Part shown: positions 1 through 7,169 of the stretch, piece after piece
Layout of the letters: each line of letters starts with the position of its first letter
Numbering within the stretch: the first letter of the stretch is position 1
NCBI GenBank assembly: GCA_020860745.1
Contig: JAJBTR010000409.1
Location: forward strand, 1 to 13,359
Reading direction: 5' to 3'
Length of the DNA stretch: 13,359 bases
Origin: Lachnospiraceae bacterium
Lineage (GTDB): Bacteria; Bacillota; Clostridia; Lachnospirales; Lachnospiraceae
Notes under the pieces: model-generated
What the model was told of the DNA's origin: nothing
What the model saw: only the letters and a program-made list of their open reading frames with translations
Databases searched by the model: none
Translations under genes and position numbers: made by a program

Positions 1-4
1 CCTC

Positions 5-10
5 TATAAT
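5..10 (+). promoter_or_regulatory. Candidate -10 box of the operon promoter
   Basis: A perfect TATAAT hexamer lies at the very start of the window, about 95 bases before the first gene, in an A/T-rich stretch. The matching -35 box would fall outside the window, so this is only half a promoter. If it is used, transcription would begin near position 17-18 and give an untranslated leader of roughly 87 nt carrying the dyad at 21-53. A chance hexamer in A/T-rich DNA is possible. Confidence 0.4.
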
Positions 11-20
11 AAAGAAAAAA

Positions 21-53
21 TATGTGGGATTATGTGGTTTTTGCGAATCACAT
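21..53 (+). promoter_or_regulatory. Operator-like dyad with overlapping direct repeat
   Basis: ATGTGGTT (32-39) and AATCACAT (46-53) form an inverted repeat with 7 of 8 positions matching around a 6-base centre. In addition TATGTGG occurs twice, at 21-27 and 31-37, spaced ten bases (one helical turn). The element sits just downstream of the TATAAT box, where a repressor site would be expected. It resembles a CRP half-site pair, but the spacing between TGTGG and TCACA is ten rather than six, so CRP is not supported. A hairpin in the leader RNA is the alternative reading. Confidence 0.35.
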
Positions 54-104
54 GAATTTGGTTTTTACAGACGAGTTGTTTACGGATAGAAACGAGGTAG
101 AAGG

Positions 105-2645
105 ATGGCGAAGTACAACACAACGAAGGTTCCGAGATCGGAGCGTATTCCGCGACTGGTGGAGCATTTGTTTGCGAAGATGCCGGAGATTGAGTCTGCC
201 AGGGCGATACTGATCACGGAGTCGTACCGGCAGACGGAGGACAAGCCGGAGGTGATGCGCAAGGCGCTCGCTTTTGCACATATTCTCGATCACATACCGA
301 TTATCATCCGCCCGGAAGAGCTCATTGTAGGGAGCACGACCCTGACGCCGCGGGGGTGCCAGACCTATCCGGAGTTTTCTTATGAGTGGCTGGAGGCTGA
401 GTTTGATACCGTGTCCACCCGGGAGGCGGATCCGTTTTACATATCGGATCAGGCGAAGCGGGAGATCGCGGAGGCGGACCGATATTGGAAAGGGCGGACG
501 ACCAGCGAACTGGCGACGACTTATATGGCGCCGGAGACGCTGAAGGCGATGGAACACAATATGTTTACGCCGGGAAATTATTTTTACAACGGCGTGGGAC
601 ATATTACGGTGAAGTATGAGAAAGTGCTTGCGGTCGGCTTTGAGGGAATCATGGCGGAGGCGCAGGCGGAGCTCGACGCCTGCAGCGTGGGCGATGCGGA
701 TTATGCCGCGAAGCATGTTTTTCTGGAGTCTGTGCTGATCAGCTGTGCAGCCGCGATTCGTTACGCACAGCGGTATGCGGCGTTAGCGGCGCAGGAGGCG
801 GAATCCTGCGGGGATTCGAAGCGCAGACAGGAACTTCGGACGATTGCGGCGAACTGTGCGCGTGTTCCGGCGAAAGGGGCGGAGAGCTTCTGGGAGGCCT
901 GCCAGAGCTTCTGGTTTGTGCAGCAGCTGATACAGATTGAGTCCTCGGGGCATTCCATCTCGCCGGGGCGGTTTGACCAGTATATGTACCCTTATTATAA
1001 GAAAGAACTGGATGCTGGGACGCTGACCCGTGAGTTCGCCCAGGAGCTGATCGACTGTGTATGGGTAAAATTAAACGATCTGAATAAATGCAGGGATGGA
1101 GAGAGTGCCAAAGGGTTTGCGGGCTACAGTTTATTCCAGAATCTGGTGGTCGGCGGACAGAATGAGGAAGGGCTGGATGTAACCAATGATCTTTCGTTCC
1201 TGTGCATTGACGCGACTGCCCATGTGTTTTTGCCGCAGCCGTCCCTGTCGGTCCGCGTGTGGAACGGTTCGCCGCAGGATTTTCTGCTCCGCGCGGCGGA
1301 GCTGACCCGGACTGGAATCGGATTTCCGGCCTACTATAATGACGAGGTGATCATTCCGTCGCTGATGAGCAGGGGGCTATCCCTGGAGGAGGCGCGGGAT
1401 TACGGCATTATCGGCTGTGTGGAACCGCAGAAAGTGGGGAAAACCATGGGGTGGCATGATGCGGCGTTTTACAATATGTGCCGGCCGCTGGAGCTGGTAT
1501 TTTCCAATGGTGTGGACCGTGGGGAACAGATCGGACTGCAGACCGGCGACGTGGAACAGATGCAGACTTTTGAAGAGTTTTATGAGGCGTACCGCACGCA
1601 GCAGAATTATTTTATCTCTCTTCTGGTCAATGCGGATAATGCCATCGACCAGGCGCATGCGGACCGGGCGCCGCTTCCGTTTCTGGCGTCTATGGTGGAT
1701 GATTGCATCAAACGGGGGAAAACCTGTGAGCAGGGCGGCTGTGTCTACAATTTTACCGGCCCGCAGGGATTCGGTATCGCCAATGTGGCGGATTCCCTGT
1801 ACGCGGTAAAACAGCTGGTTTATGACGAGCGGAAAGTATCCATGAGGGATCTGAAAAAAGCGCTTTTCTTTAACTTCGGAAAGACAGATGAACCGCTGGT
1901 TGTGGCGCAGATTGCCGGTGATGTGGCGCGTGAGTTTGTCAGTCAGGGCGTGACGCCGGCGCCGAAGCTGGTGGCCGAGACCTCACGGCAGATTGTCGCG
2001 GCGTCGGTGACGCCGGAGGAGAAGAAAAAGTTTGAGGATATCCGCAGAATGATCGGCGAAGTGCCGAAGTACGGAAATGACGATGAGGTGGTGGATCATT
2101 TCGCGCGGGAAGCCGCCTATACCTATACAAAGCCGCTGTTAAAGTATCACAATCCCAGAGGCGGACAGTTTCAGGCAGGGCTGTATCCGGTCTCGGCCAA
2201 TGTCCCGCTGGGCGCCTGCACGGGTGCAACGCCGGATGGGCGGTATGCGGGTATGCCGGTGGCGGATGGGGTTTCCCCCAGCGCCGGGAAGGATACACAG
2301 GGACCTACGGCGGCGGCCAATTCCGTCTCCACACTGGATCATGGGATCGCTTCCAACGGAACCTTGCTCAACATGAAATTTCATCCCTCTGCTCTGAGCG
2401 GGGATACAGGGCTGGAGAATTTTGTCAGCCTGATTCGCACCTACTTTGACCGGAAAGGAATGCATATGCAGTTTAACGTGGTGTCCCGGGAGACCCTGCT
2501 GGACGCGCAGGAGCATCCGGAGAATTACCGGCATCTGGTGGTCCGCGTGGCGGGATATTCCGCATTGTTTACCACGCTGTCCCGAAGCCTGCAGGATGAT
2601 ATCATAAGAAGGACAGAACAGGGCTTTGGTGATACCAGGGGATAA
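105..2645 (+). CDS. Glycyl radical diol dehydratase (B12-independent propanediol dehydratase)
   Basis: Signature enzyme of the locus: dehydrates a vicinal diol, most likely 1,2-propanediol to propionaldehyde, by radical chemistry in anaerobic cytoplasm or the microcompartment. The 846-residue protein has the pyruvate formate-lyase-like domain over most of its length and a C-terminal glycine-radical domain. The thiyl cysteine loop GCVEP places Cys438 and Glu440; Asp452 follows in GWHDAAF; His166 (GVGHITV) and His283-Ser284 (GHSIS) complete the diol dehydratase active-site set known from Clostridium butyricum glycerol dehydratase. The radical site RVAGYSA puts the radical on Gly817. The start follows a GAGGT ribosome site at 94-98. 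Unlike choline lyases of other GRMs there is no long N-terminal extension, so how it enters the shell is not visible. Glycerol dehydratase is the main alternative; the neighbouring aldolase favours propanediol. Confidence 0.93.
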   Translation: MAKYNTTKVPRSERIPRLVEHLFAKMPEIESARAILITESYRQTEDKPEVMRKALAFAHILDHIPIIIRPEELIVGSTTLTPRGCQTYPEFSYEWLEAEFDTVSTREADPFYISDQAKREIAEADRYWKGRTTSELATTYMAPETLKAMEHNMFTPGNYFYNGVGHITVKYEKVLAVGFEGIMAEAQAELDACSVGDADYAAKHVFLESVLISCAAAIRYAQRYAALAAQEAESCGDSKRRQELRTIAANCARVPAKGAESFWEACQSFWFVQQLIQIESSGHSISPGRFDQYMYPYYKKELDAGTLTREFAQELIDCVWVKLNDLNKCRDGESAKGFAGYSLFQNLVVGGQNEEGLDVTNDLSFLCIDATAHVFLPQPSLSVRVWNGSPQDFLLRAAELTRTGIGFPAYYNDEVIIPSLMSRGLSLEEARDYGIIGCVEPQKVGKTMGWHDAAFYNMCRPLELVFSNGVDRGEQIGLQTGDVEQMQTFEEFYEAYRTQQNYFISLLVNADNAIDQAHADRAPLPFLASMVDDCIKRGKTCEQGGCVYNFTGPQGFGIANVADSLYAVKQLVYDERKVSMRDLKKALFFNFGKTDEPLVVAQIAGDVAREFVSQGVTPAPKLVAETSRQIVAASVTPEEKKKFEDIRRMIGEVPKYGNDDEVVDHFAREAAYTYTKPLLKYHNPRGGQFQAGLYPVSANVPLGACTGATPDGRYAGMPVADGVSPSAGKDTQGPTAAANSVSTLDHGIASNGTLLNMKFHPSALSGDTGLENFVSLIRTYFDRKGMHMQFNVVSRETLLDAQEHPENYRHLVVRVAGYSALFTTLSRSLQDDIIRRTEQGFGDTRG

Positions 2646-2675
2646 AAGTCACAAAACAGATGCGTGGAGCAAATC

Positions 2676-3473
2676 ATGAACGAACGAATCAACACAAGCG
2701 GAAGAATTTTCGACATACAGCGCTACTCCATCCACGACGGCCCCGGCATCCGCACAATTGTTTTTCTGAAAGGCTGCGTGCTTCGCTGCCGCTGGTGCTG
2801 CAATCCTGAATCACAGGAATATGAGATCCAGACCATGCGGACAGCGGACGGCGGAGAAAAAATCGTCGGCCGGGACGTGACGGTGGGAGAGGTCATGGAG
2901 AAAGTAGAGCGCGACCGGCAGTATTACCGCAGAAGCGGCGGAGGCCTGACACTGTCGGGCGGCGAAAGCCTCTGCCAGCCAGAATTTGCCGGAGCCTTGC
3001 TGGGCGAGGCGAAAAGCAGAGGGATCTCCACGGCTATGGAGAGCATGGGATGCGCATCGTGGAAAGTGATTGAAGAGATTTTGCCGAACCTGGACATTTA
3101 TCTCATGGATATCAATCACACGAATCCGGCGAAGCACACGGCGTTTACCGGCAGGGACAATGCCCTGATGCTGGAGAATGCCAGAAAAATTGCGGCGTCG
3201 GGGATGACTGATCTGGTGATTCGTGTCCCGGTGATCCCGACATTCAATGAGACGCCGGAGGAGATTGCAGATATTGCCCGGTTTGCGGACAAGCTTCCGG
3301 GGGTAACGCGGATTCATCTTCTGCCTTATCACCGGCTTGGGCAGGATAAATATGACGGCCTGGGGCGGAACTATACGATGGAGAATATCCTTCCTCCGGA
3401 AAAGGAGCAGATGGAGATGCTGAAAAAGACGGTGGAGAATGTCTCCCGGCTGCACTGCCATATCGGGGGATAA
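2676..3473 (+). CDS. Glycyl radical enzyme activating enzyme (radical SAM)
   Basis: Installs the glycyl radical on the upstream dehydratase, using S-adenosylmethionine and a [4Fe-4S] cluster. The radical-SAM motif CX3CX2C is Cys34, Cys38 and Cys41, followed directly by another cysteine (CNPES), and the SAM-contact SGGE motif is at residues 94-97. The protein is 265 residues from the ATG at 2676, which has GGAG at 2666-2669 six bases upstream; an in-frame GTG at 2664 would add four residues but lacks a ribosome site. It lacks the inserted two-cluster ferredoxin-like domain of longer activases such as CutD, resembling the short pyruvate formate-lyase activase in layout. It follows the dehydratase by 30 bases, so the pair is surely cotranscribed. 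Confidence 0.93.
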   Translation: MNERINTSGRIFDIQRYSIHDGPGIRTIVFLKGCVLRCRWCCNPESQEYEIQTMRTADGGEKIVGRDVTVGEVMEKVERDRQYYRRSGGGLTLSGGESLCQPEFAGALLGEAKSRGISTAMESMGCASWKVIEEILPNLDIYLMDINHTNPAKHTAFTGRDNALMLENARKIAASGMTDLVIRVPVIPTFNETPEEIADIARFADKLPGVTRIHLLPYHRLGQDKYDGLGRNYTMENILPPEKEQMEMLKKTVENVSRLHCHIGG

Positions 3474-3584
3474 TCCCTGTGTTACTAAGTATATGCAGAG
3501 GGAGAAGCAGCTTGTCGGGAAGACTGCTGACGATAAAGCGGCGGAAAAAAAGAGAAAACGTCATGGTGTGCGGAAAAGAATCAG

Positions 3585-3992
3585 ATGAAACGAAAACCGT
3601 CTGCTGTGAGAGGGGTGATCAGAATAGATAACATTTCAATGGAAGACAAAATGCGTATTATACAGGAAATCGTGCCGGGCCGTCAGGTCACACTGGCACA
3701 TATCATCGCCAGCCCTGATCCTGTCCTGTATAAAAAACTGGGGCTGGATCCCAGCCTGGATTATGAGAAAGCGGCCATCGGCATCACGACGGTAACGCCG
3801 TCAGAGACGGCAGTGATCATGGCGGACGTAGGACTGAAGGCCAGCGGCATAGAGCTGGGGTTTGTGGATCGTTTCAGCGGGACGCTGATTTTTACCGGGA
3901 CGGTCTCAGAGGTGGAGGCCGCCATGGAAGCCATGATGGACTATGTGCGAGACCGCCTGGGACATACCGTGTGCGAGGTGACAAAGACCTGA
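3585..3992 (+). CDS. EutS/PduU-like circularly permuted BMC-H shell protein
   Basis: Minor hexameric shell protein of the permuted BMC-H class. From RIIQEIVPGRQVTLAHIIA onward it follows EutS and PduU closely, including GFVDRFSG and the C-terminal CEVTKT. These families normally form a small beta-barrel cap over the hexamer pore. Coordinates give the longest frame (135 residues), but the first ~20 residues do not look like the family. In-frame ATGs at 3639 and 3651 fit better; 3651 has GGAAG at 3641-3645 five bases upstream and would give 113 residues, close to the 111-116 of EutS/PduU. A strong AGGGGTGA site at 3611-3618 instead points at an in-frame ATA at 3624, discussed as a finding. The function is secure; the start is not. 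Confidence 0.9.
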   Translation: MKRKPSAVRGVIRIDNISMEDKMRIIQEIVPGRQVTLAHIIASPDPVLYKKLGLDPSLDYEKAAIGITTVTPSETAVIMADVGLKASGIELGFVDRFSGTLIFTGTVSEVEAAMEAMMDYVRDRLGHTVCEVTKT

Positions 3993-3996
3993 AAAT

Positions 3997-4422
3997 ATGA
4001 AAAGACTGATTTTGATGGGGCGCAGCATGGCGGGCAAGACCACGCTGACACAGGCGCTGCGGGGCGAAGAGATACATTATTATAAGACGCAGGATATTCA
4101 CCACTGCGGCAACGTCATCGATACGCCGGGGGAATATGCGCAGAGCAGGCGGCTGGGCAAGGCGCTGGCGCTTTACACCTACGAAGCGGATATCGTCGGT
4201 ATCCTGGCGGCGGCCAACGAGCCCTATTCCATTTTTCCACCGAATGTCACCTGCCAGGCCAACCGGGAGTGTATCGGCATTGTAACCAAAATTGATTTGG
4301 CGGATGCCAACGTGCCGCAGGCAGACCGATGGCTGAGAAACGCCGGATGTGAAAAAATTTTTCACGTCAACTCGCTGGACGGAACCGGTGTGGCGGAGAT
4401 TATCGAATACCTGAGCGGGTGA
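3997..4422 (+). CDS. EutP/PduV-like small GTPase
   Basis: P-loop protein of the EutP/PduV family found in ethanolamine and propanediol microcompartment operons. Motifs seen: Walker A GRSMAGKT at residues 8-15, the G3 motif DTPGEY at 42-47, and the G4 motif TKID at 97-100; length 141, usual for EutP. It begins four bases after the EutS-like gene stops and has no good ribosome site of its own, so translational coupling is likely. PduV has been linked to microcompartment movement or positioning, and Salmonella EutP has reported acetate kinase activity; which role applies here cannot be told. The pairing with a EutS-like gene mirrors eutS-eutP. Confidence 0.87.
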   Translation: MKRLILMGRSMAGKTTLTQALRGEEIHYYKTQDIHHCGNVIDTPGEYAQSRRLGKALALYTYEADIVGILAAANEPYSIFPPNVTCQANRECIGIVTKIDLADANVPQADRWLRNAGCEKIFHVNSLDGTGVAEIIEYLSG

Positions 4423-4592
4423 GAAAATGTGAATGTTGGAATCATTACAGTGGAAAAAAATATCATTGTTCTGAAACGAGATCGAAAATGCTTTTTGTAT
4501 AAATTTACTGGCTGTGGATAAGTGTAGATCGTGAATGGAACAAAAATCAACATAGATAGAAAAGAGAATAAAAATCAGGAGGACGTACTTCA

Positions 4593-5444
4593 ATGATGAA
4601 CGAAATGGAAATCAAAAAACAGATCTGTGAGATTGGCAAAAGAATCTACAACCGCGGCATGGTTGCCTCTAACGACGGCAATATTTCCGTGAAGCTTAAC
4701 GATCATACGTTTCTTTGCACACCGACGGGCGTGTCCAAGGGTTTTATGACGCCGGAATATATCTGTAAGGTGGACGAGAACGGCAATGTCATTCAGGCAA
4801 ACAAGGGATTCAAGCCGTCCTCTGAGATCAAGATGCACATGAGAGTATATCAGAAGCGCCCGGATGTGGGATCTGTGGTTCACGCGCATCCGATTTACGC
4901 CACATCCTTTGCCATCGCGGGTATTCCGCTGACACAGCCGATCATGCCGGAAGCGGTCATTGCGCTGGGCTGCGTTCCCATCGCGGAGTATGGCACCCCT
5001 TCTACCATGGAGATTCCGGACCGGCTGGAGAAGTATCTTCCTTATTTTGATGCGGTTCTTCTGGAAAACCACGGTGCGCTGACCTGGAGTACCGACCTGC
5101 TGGCGGCATACCACAAGATGGAGAGCGTGGAGTTTTACGCGGAGCTTCTCTATCATTCCAAGGTGCTGGGCGGACCGAAGGAATTTGACAAGGAAAATGT
5201 GAAAAAACTGTACGAGATCCGCAGAAAGTTCGGCATGCCGGGCAAGCATCCCGCGAATATCTGTCTTAATAAGGACGGCGAAAACTGCCACAACTGCGGC
5301 GGAAGCTGTGCGGATTACAAGAACTTCCCCGGCTACGATTATGATTTTGTGGGCGGCTGTGATTGCGGCGGCAACAGCCAGAGCAGCGTAGACGAGGCGA
5401 CCATCGCTGCGATCGTACAGAAGGTAATGGCGGAGTTAAAATAG
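4593..5444 (+). CDS. Class II aldolase (fuculose/rhamnulose-1-phosphate type) with C-terminal encapsulation helix
   Basis: Zinc-dependent aldolase expected to split L-fuculose-1-phosphate or L-rhamnulose-1-phosphate into DHAP and L-lactaldehyde, feeding propanediol formation. The aldolase domain covers about residues 5-210: catalytic Glu78 (PSSE), zinc ligands His97 and His99 (VVHAHP) and His160 (ENHGAL), each exactly five positions beyond E. coli FucA Glu73, His92, His94 and His155. E. coli FucA is about 215 residues; this one is 283. The extra tail holds a cysteine-rich linker (Cys224, 232, 235, 239, 256, 258) and ends in an amphipathic helix (about 266-282, ATIAAIVQKVMAEL) like an encapsulation peptide. 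AGGAGG at 4577-4582 precedes the first of two adjacent ATGs by ten bases. Sugar specificity cannot be read from the sequence. Confidence 0.92.
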   Translation: MMNEMEIKKQICEIGKRIYNRGMVASNDGNISVKLNDHTFLCTPTGVSKGFMTPEYICKVDENGNVIQANKGFKPSSEIKMHMRVYQKRPDVGSVVHAHPIYATSFAIAGIPLTQPIMPEAVIALGCVPIAEYGTPSTMEIPDRLEKYLPYFDAVLLENHGALTWSTDLLAAYHKMESVEFYAELLYHSKVLGGPKEFDKENVKKLYEIRRKFGMPGKHPANICLNKDGENCHNCGGSCADYKNFPGYDYDFVGGCDCGGNSQSSVDEATIAAIVQKVMAELK

Positions 5445-5483
5445 GCAGCCGGTTAGGAGCTGGCGAAAAATAACTTGTGCAGA

Positions 5484-5512
5484 TTGTGCCGAATAATGCG
5501 CTGAATTGTAAT
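5484..5512 (+). promoter_or_regulatory. Weak candidate internal promoter
   Basis: TTGTGC (5484-5489) and TGTAAT (5507-5512) are 17 bases apart in the 219-base gap between the aldolase and aldehyde dehydrogenase genes. The -10 box matches five of six consensus bases but the -35 box only three. The rest of the gap shows no gene and no clear terminator. Such matches arise by chance, so this is only a pointer to possible separate expression of the downstream genes. Confidence 0.2.
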
Positions 5513-5663
5513 AAATGGCCGGAGGCGATAAAAGGGTATGAGGAGGGCGCTTGGAGAAATAACAGCAGATAATGCGTTCTATCTGAACTCTGACCTTTTG
5601 TCCCTTGTACTATGAAATACGAAATAAGGTAGAAAGCAGTTAAGACAGAAAGGAAGTGGCACC

Positions 5664-7055
5664 TTGGAAATCACAGAAGCTCAGGTCAGAATGATCGTGC
5701 AGGAAGTTATGGCAAAGATGCAGCTTGCGGGCGATACAAACGCCATGCACGGTGTGTTCGCGGATATGGAGACAGCCATCGCGAAAGCGAAGGAGGCACA
5801 GAAAACAGTCCGCGTGATGTCCATGGACCAGCGGGAGAAAATCATCTCCGTGATACGAAGGAAAATTAAAGAAAACGCGGAGACACTGGCCCGGATGGGC
5901 GTGGAAGAGACCGGCATGGGCAATGTCGGGGATAAGATTTTAAAACATATCCTCGTTGCGGAAAAGACGCCGGGGACAGAGGATATCACAACGAAGGCAT
6001 GGTCCGGCGACCGGGGGCTTACCCTGGTTGAGATGGGACCGTTCGGTGTCATCGGAGCTATTACACCGTGTACCAATCCGAGCGAGACGGTGCTCTGCAA
6101 TACCATGGGCATGCTGGCGGGAGGAAATACGGTGGTATTTAATCCGCACCCGCAGGCAGTTCGGACATCCATTTATGCAATCAATCTGTTAAACGAGGCA
6201 TCTCTGGAGGCGGGCGGCCCGGATAATATCGCCTGCACAGTGTCAAAGCCGACGCTGGATACCAGCGCGGTCATGATGAAGCATCCGGATATTCCGCTTC
6301 TGGTAGCGACCGGCGGGCCGGGCGTGGTGACGGCGGTCTTATCCAGCGGAAAGCGCGGCATCGGTGCGGGAGCGGGCAATCCTCCGGTGCTGGTGGACGA
6401 GACGGCGGATATCAGAAAAGCGGCGGCTGACATTGTAAACGGATGCACATTTGACAATAATCTTCCCTGCATCGCGGAAAAAGAAGTTGTGGCGGTGGAC
6501 AGCATCTGCGATGAGCTGATGCGCTATATGGTTGAGGAGCAGGGGTGTTATCCGGCTTCTAAGGAACTGCAGGAAAAACTGATCGCTACCGTTTTTAATG
6601 AGAAAGGCGGGTTGAACCGCAAGTGCGTCGGACGGGACGCCAGGACTCTGCTCGCGATGGTTGGCGTGAATGTGCCGGATACGATACGCTGCATCACCTT
6701 TGAGGGAGAAATGGAAAATCCGCTTATCGCGGAGGAACTGATGATGCCGATTCTGGGCGTGGTCCGGGCGAAGGATTTCTCTGACGCAGTACAGAAATGC
6801 GTCTGGCTGGAGCACGGAAACCGCCACTCGGCGCATATTCACTCGAAAAATGTAGACCGGATCACAGAGTACGCGCGGGCGATGGACACCGCGATTCTCG
6901 TCAAGAACGGGCCGTCCTACGCGGCGCTGGGGTTTGGCGGCGAGGGATATACTACATTTACCATTGCCAGCCGGACCGGCGAGGGTCTGACCAGCGCGGC
7001 CAGCTTTACGAAGAGAAGAAGATGTACGATGACGGATTCGCTGTGTATCCGGTGA
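5664..7055 (+). CDS. CoA-acylating aldehyde dehydrogenase (PduP/EutE-like)
   Basis: Oxidises propionaldehyde with NAD+ and CoA to propionyl-CoA inside the microcompartment. The 463-residue length is normal for PduP/EutE. The catalytic cysteine is Cys269 in FDNNLPCIAEKEV, and GPFGVIGAITPCTNP and the C-terminal YTTFTIASRTGEGLTSA block are typical. Residues 1-19 (AQVRMIVQEVMAKM) form the amphipathic encapsulation helix, followed by a short flexible linker. The start is a TTG at 5664: AGGAAG at 5651-5656 lies seven bases upstream, and the first ATG (5691) would cut off half of the targeting helix. It keeps NADH and CoA cycling with the following alcohol dehydrogenase and PduL. Confidence 0.93.
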   Translation: MEITEAQVRMIVQEVMAKMQLAGDTNAMHGVFADMETAIAKAKEAQKTVRVMSMDQREKIISVIRRKIKENAETLARMGVEETGMGNVGDKILKHILVAEKTPGTEDITTKAWSGDRGLTLVEMGPFGVIGAITPCTNPSETVLCNTMGMLAGGNTVVFNPHPQAVRTSIYAINLLNEASLEAGGPDNIACTVSKPTLDTSAVMMKHPDIPLLVATGGPGVVTAVLSSGKRGIGAGAGNPPVLVDETADIRKAAADIVNGCTFDNNLPCIAEKEVVAVDSICDELMRYMVEEQGCYPASKELQEKLIATVFNEKGGLNRKCVGRDARTLLAMVGVNVPDTIRCITFEGEMENPLIAEELMMPILGVVRAKDFSDAVQKCVWLEHGNRHSAHIHSKNVDRITEYARAMDTAILVKNGPSYAALGFGGEGYTTFTIASRTGEGLTSAASFTKRRRCTMTDSLCIR

Positions 7056-7169
7056 TCGGATGGCGCCGGGGCGGAAGGCTGCGGGCAGAGTGGAAAGCAC
7101 GGACGCCGCGCCCGGCAGACAGGAATCTGATGGCAGTACAGAAACCAGAATAATGGAAAGGAAAAGACA

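Noticed and set aside
33..52. CRP-type binding site
   Set aside because: TGTGG and TCACA are ten bases apart rather than six, and CRP-type control is not expected for this group of bacteria.
48..716. A 222-codon minus-strand open frame opposite the dehydratase gene
   Set aside because: Arg/Leu-rich composition with no domain; it is the antisense shadow of a clearly conserved enzyme gene.
3505..3532. Hairpin AGCAG/CTGCT in the gap after the activase gene
   Set aside because: Only five secure pairs around a long loop; not above chance for a 111-base gap.
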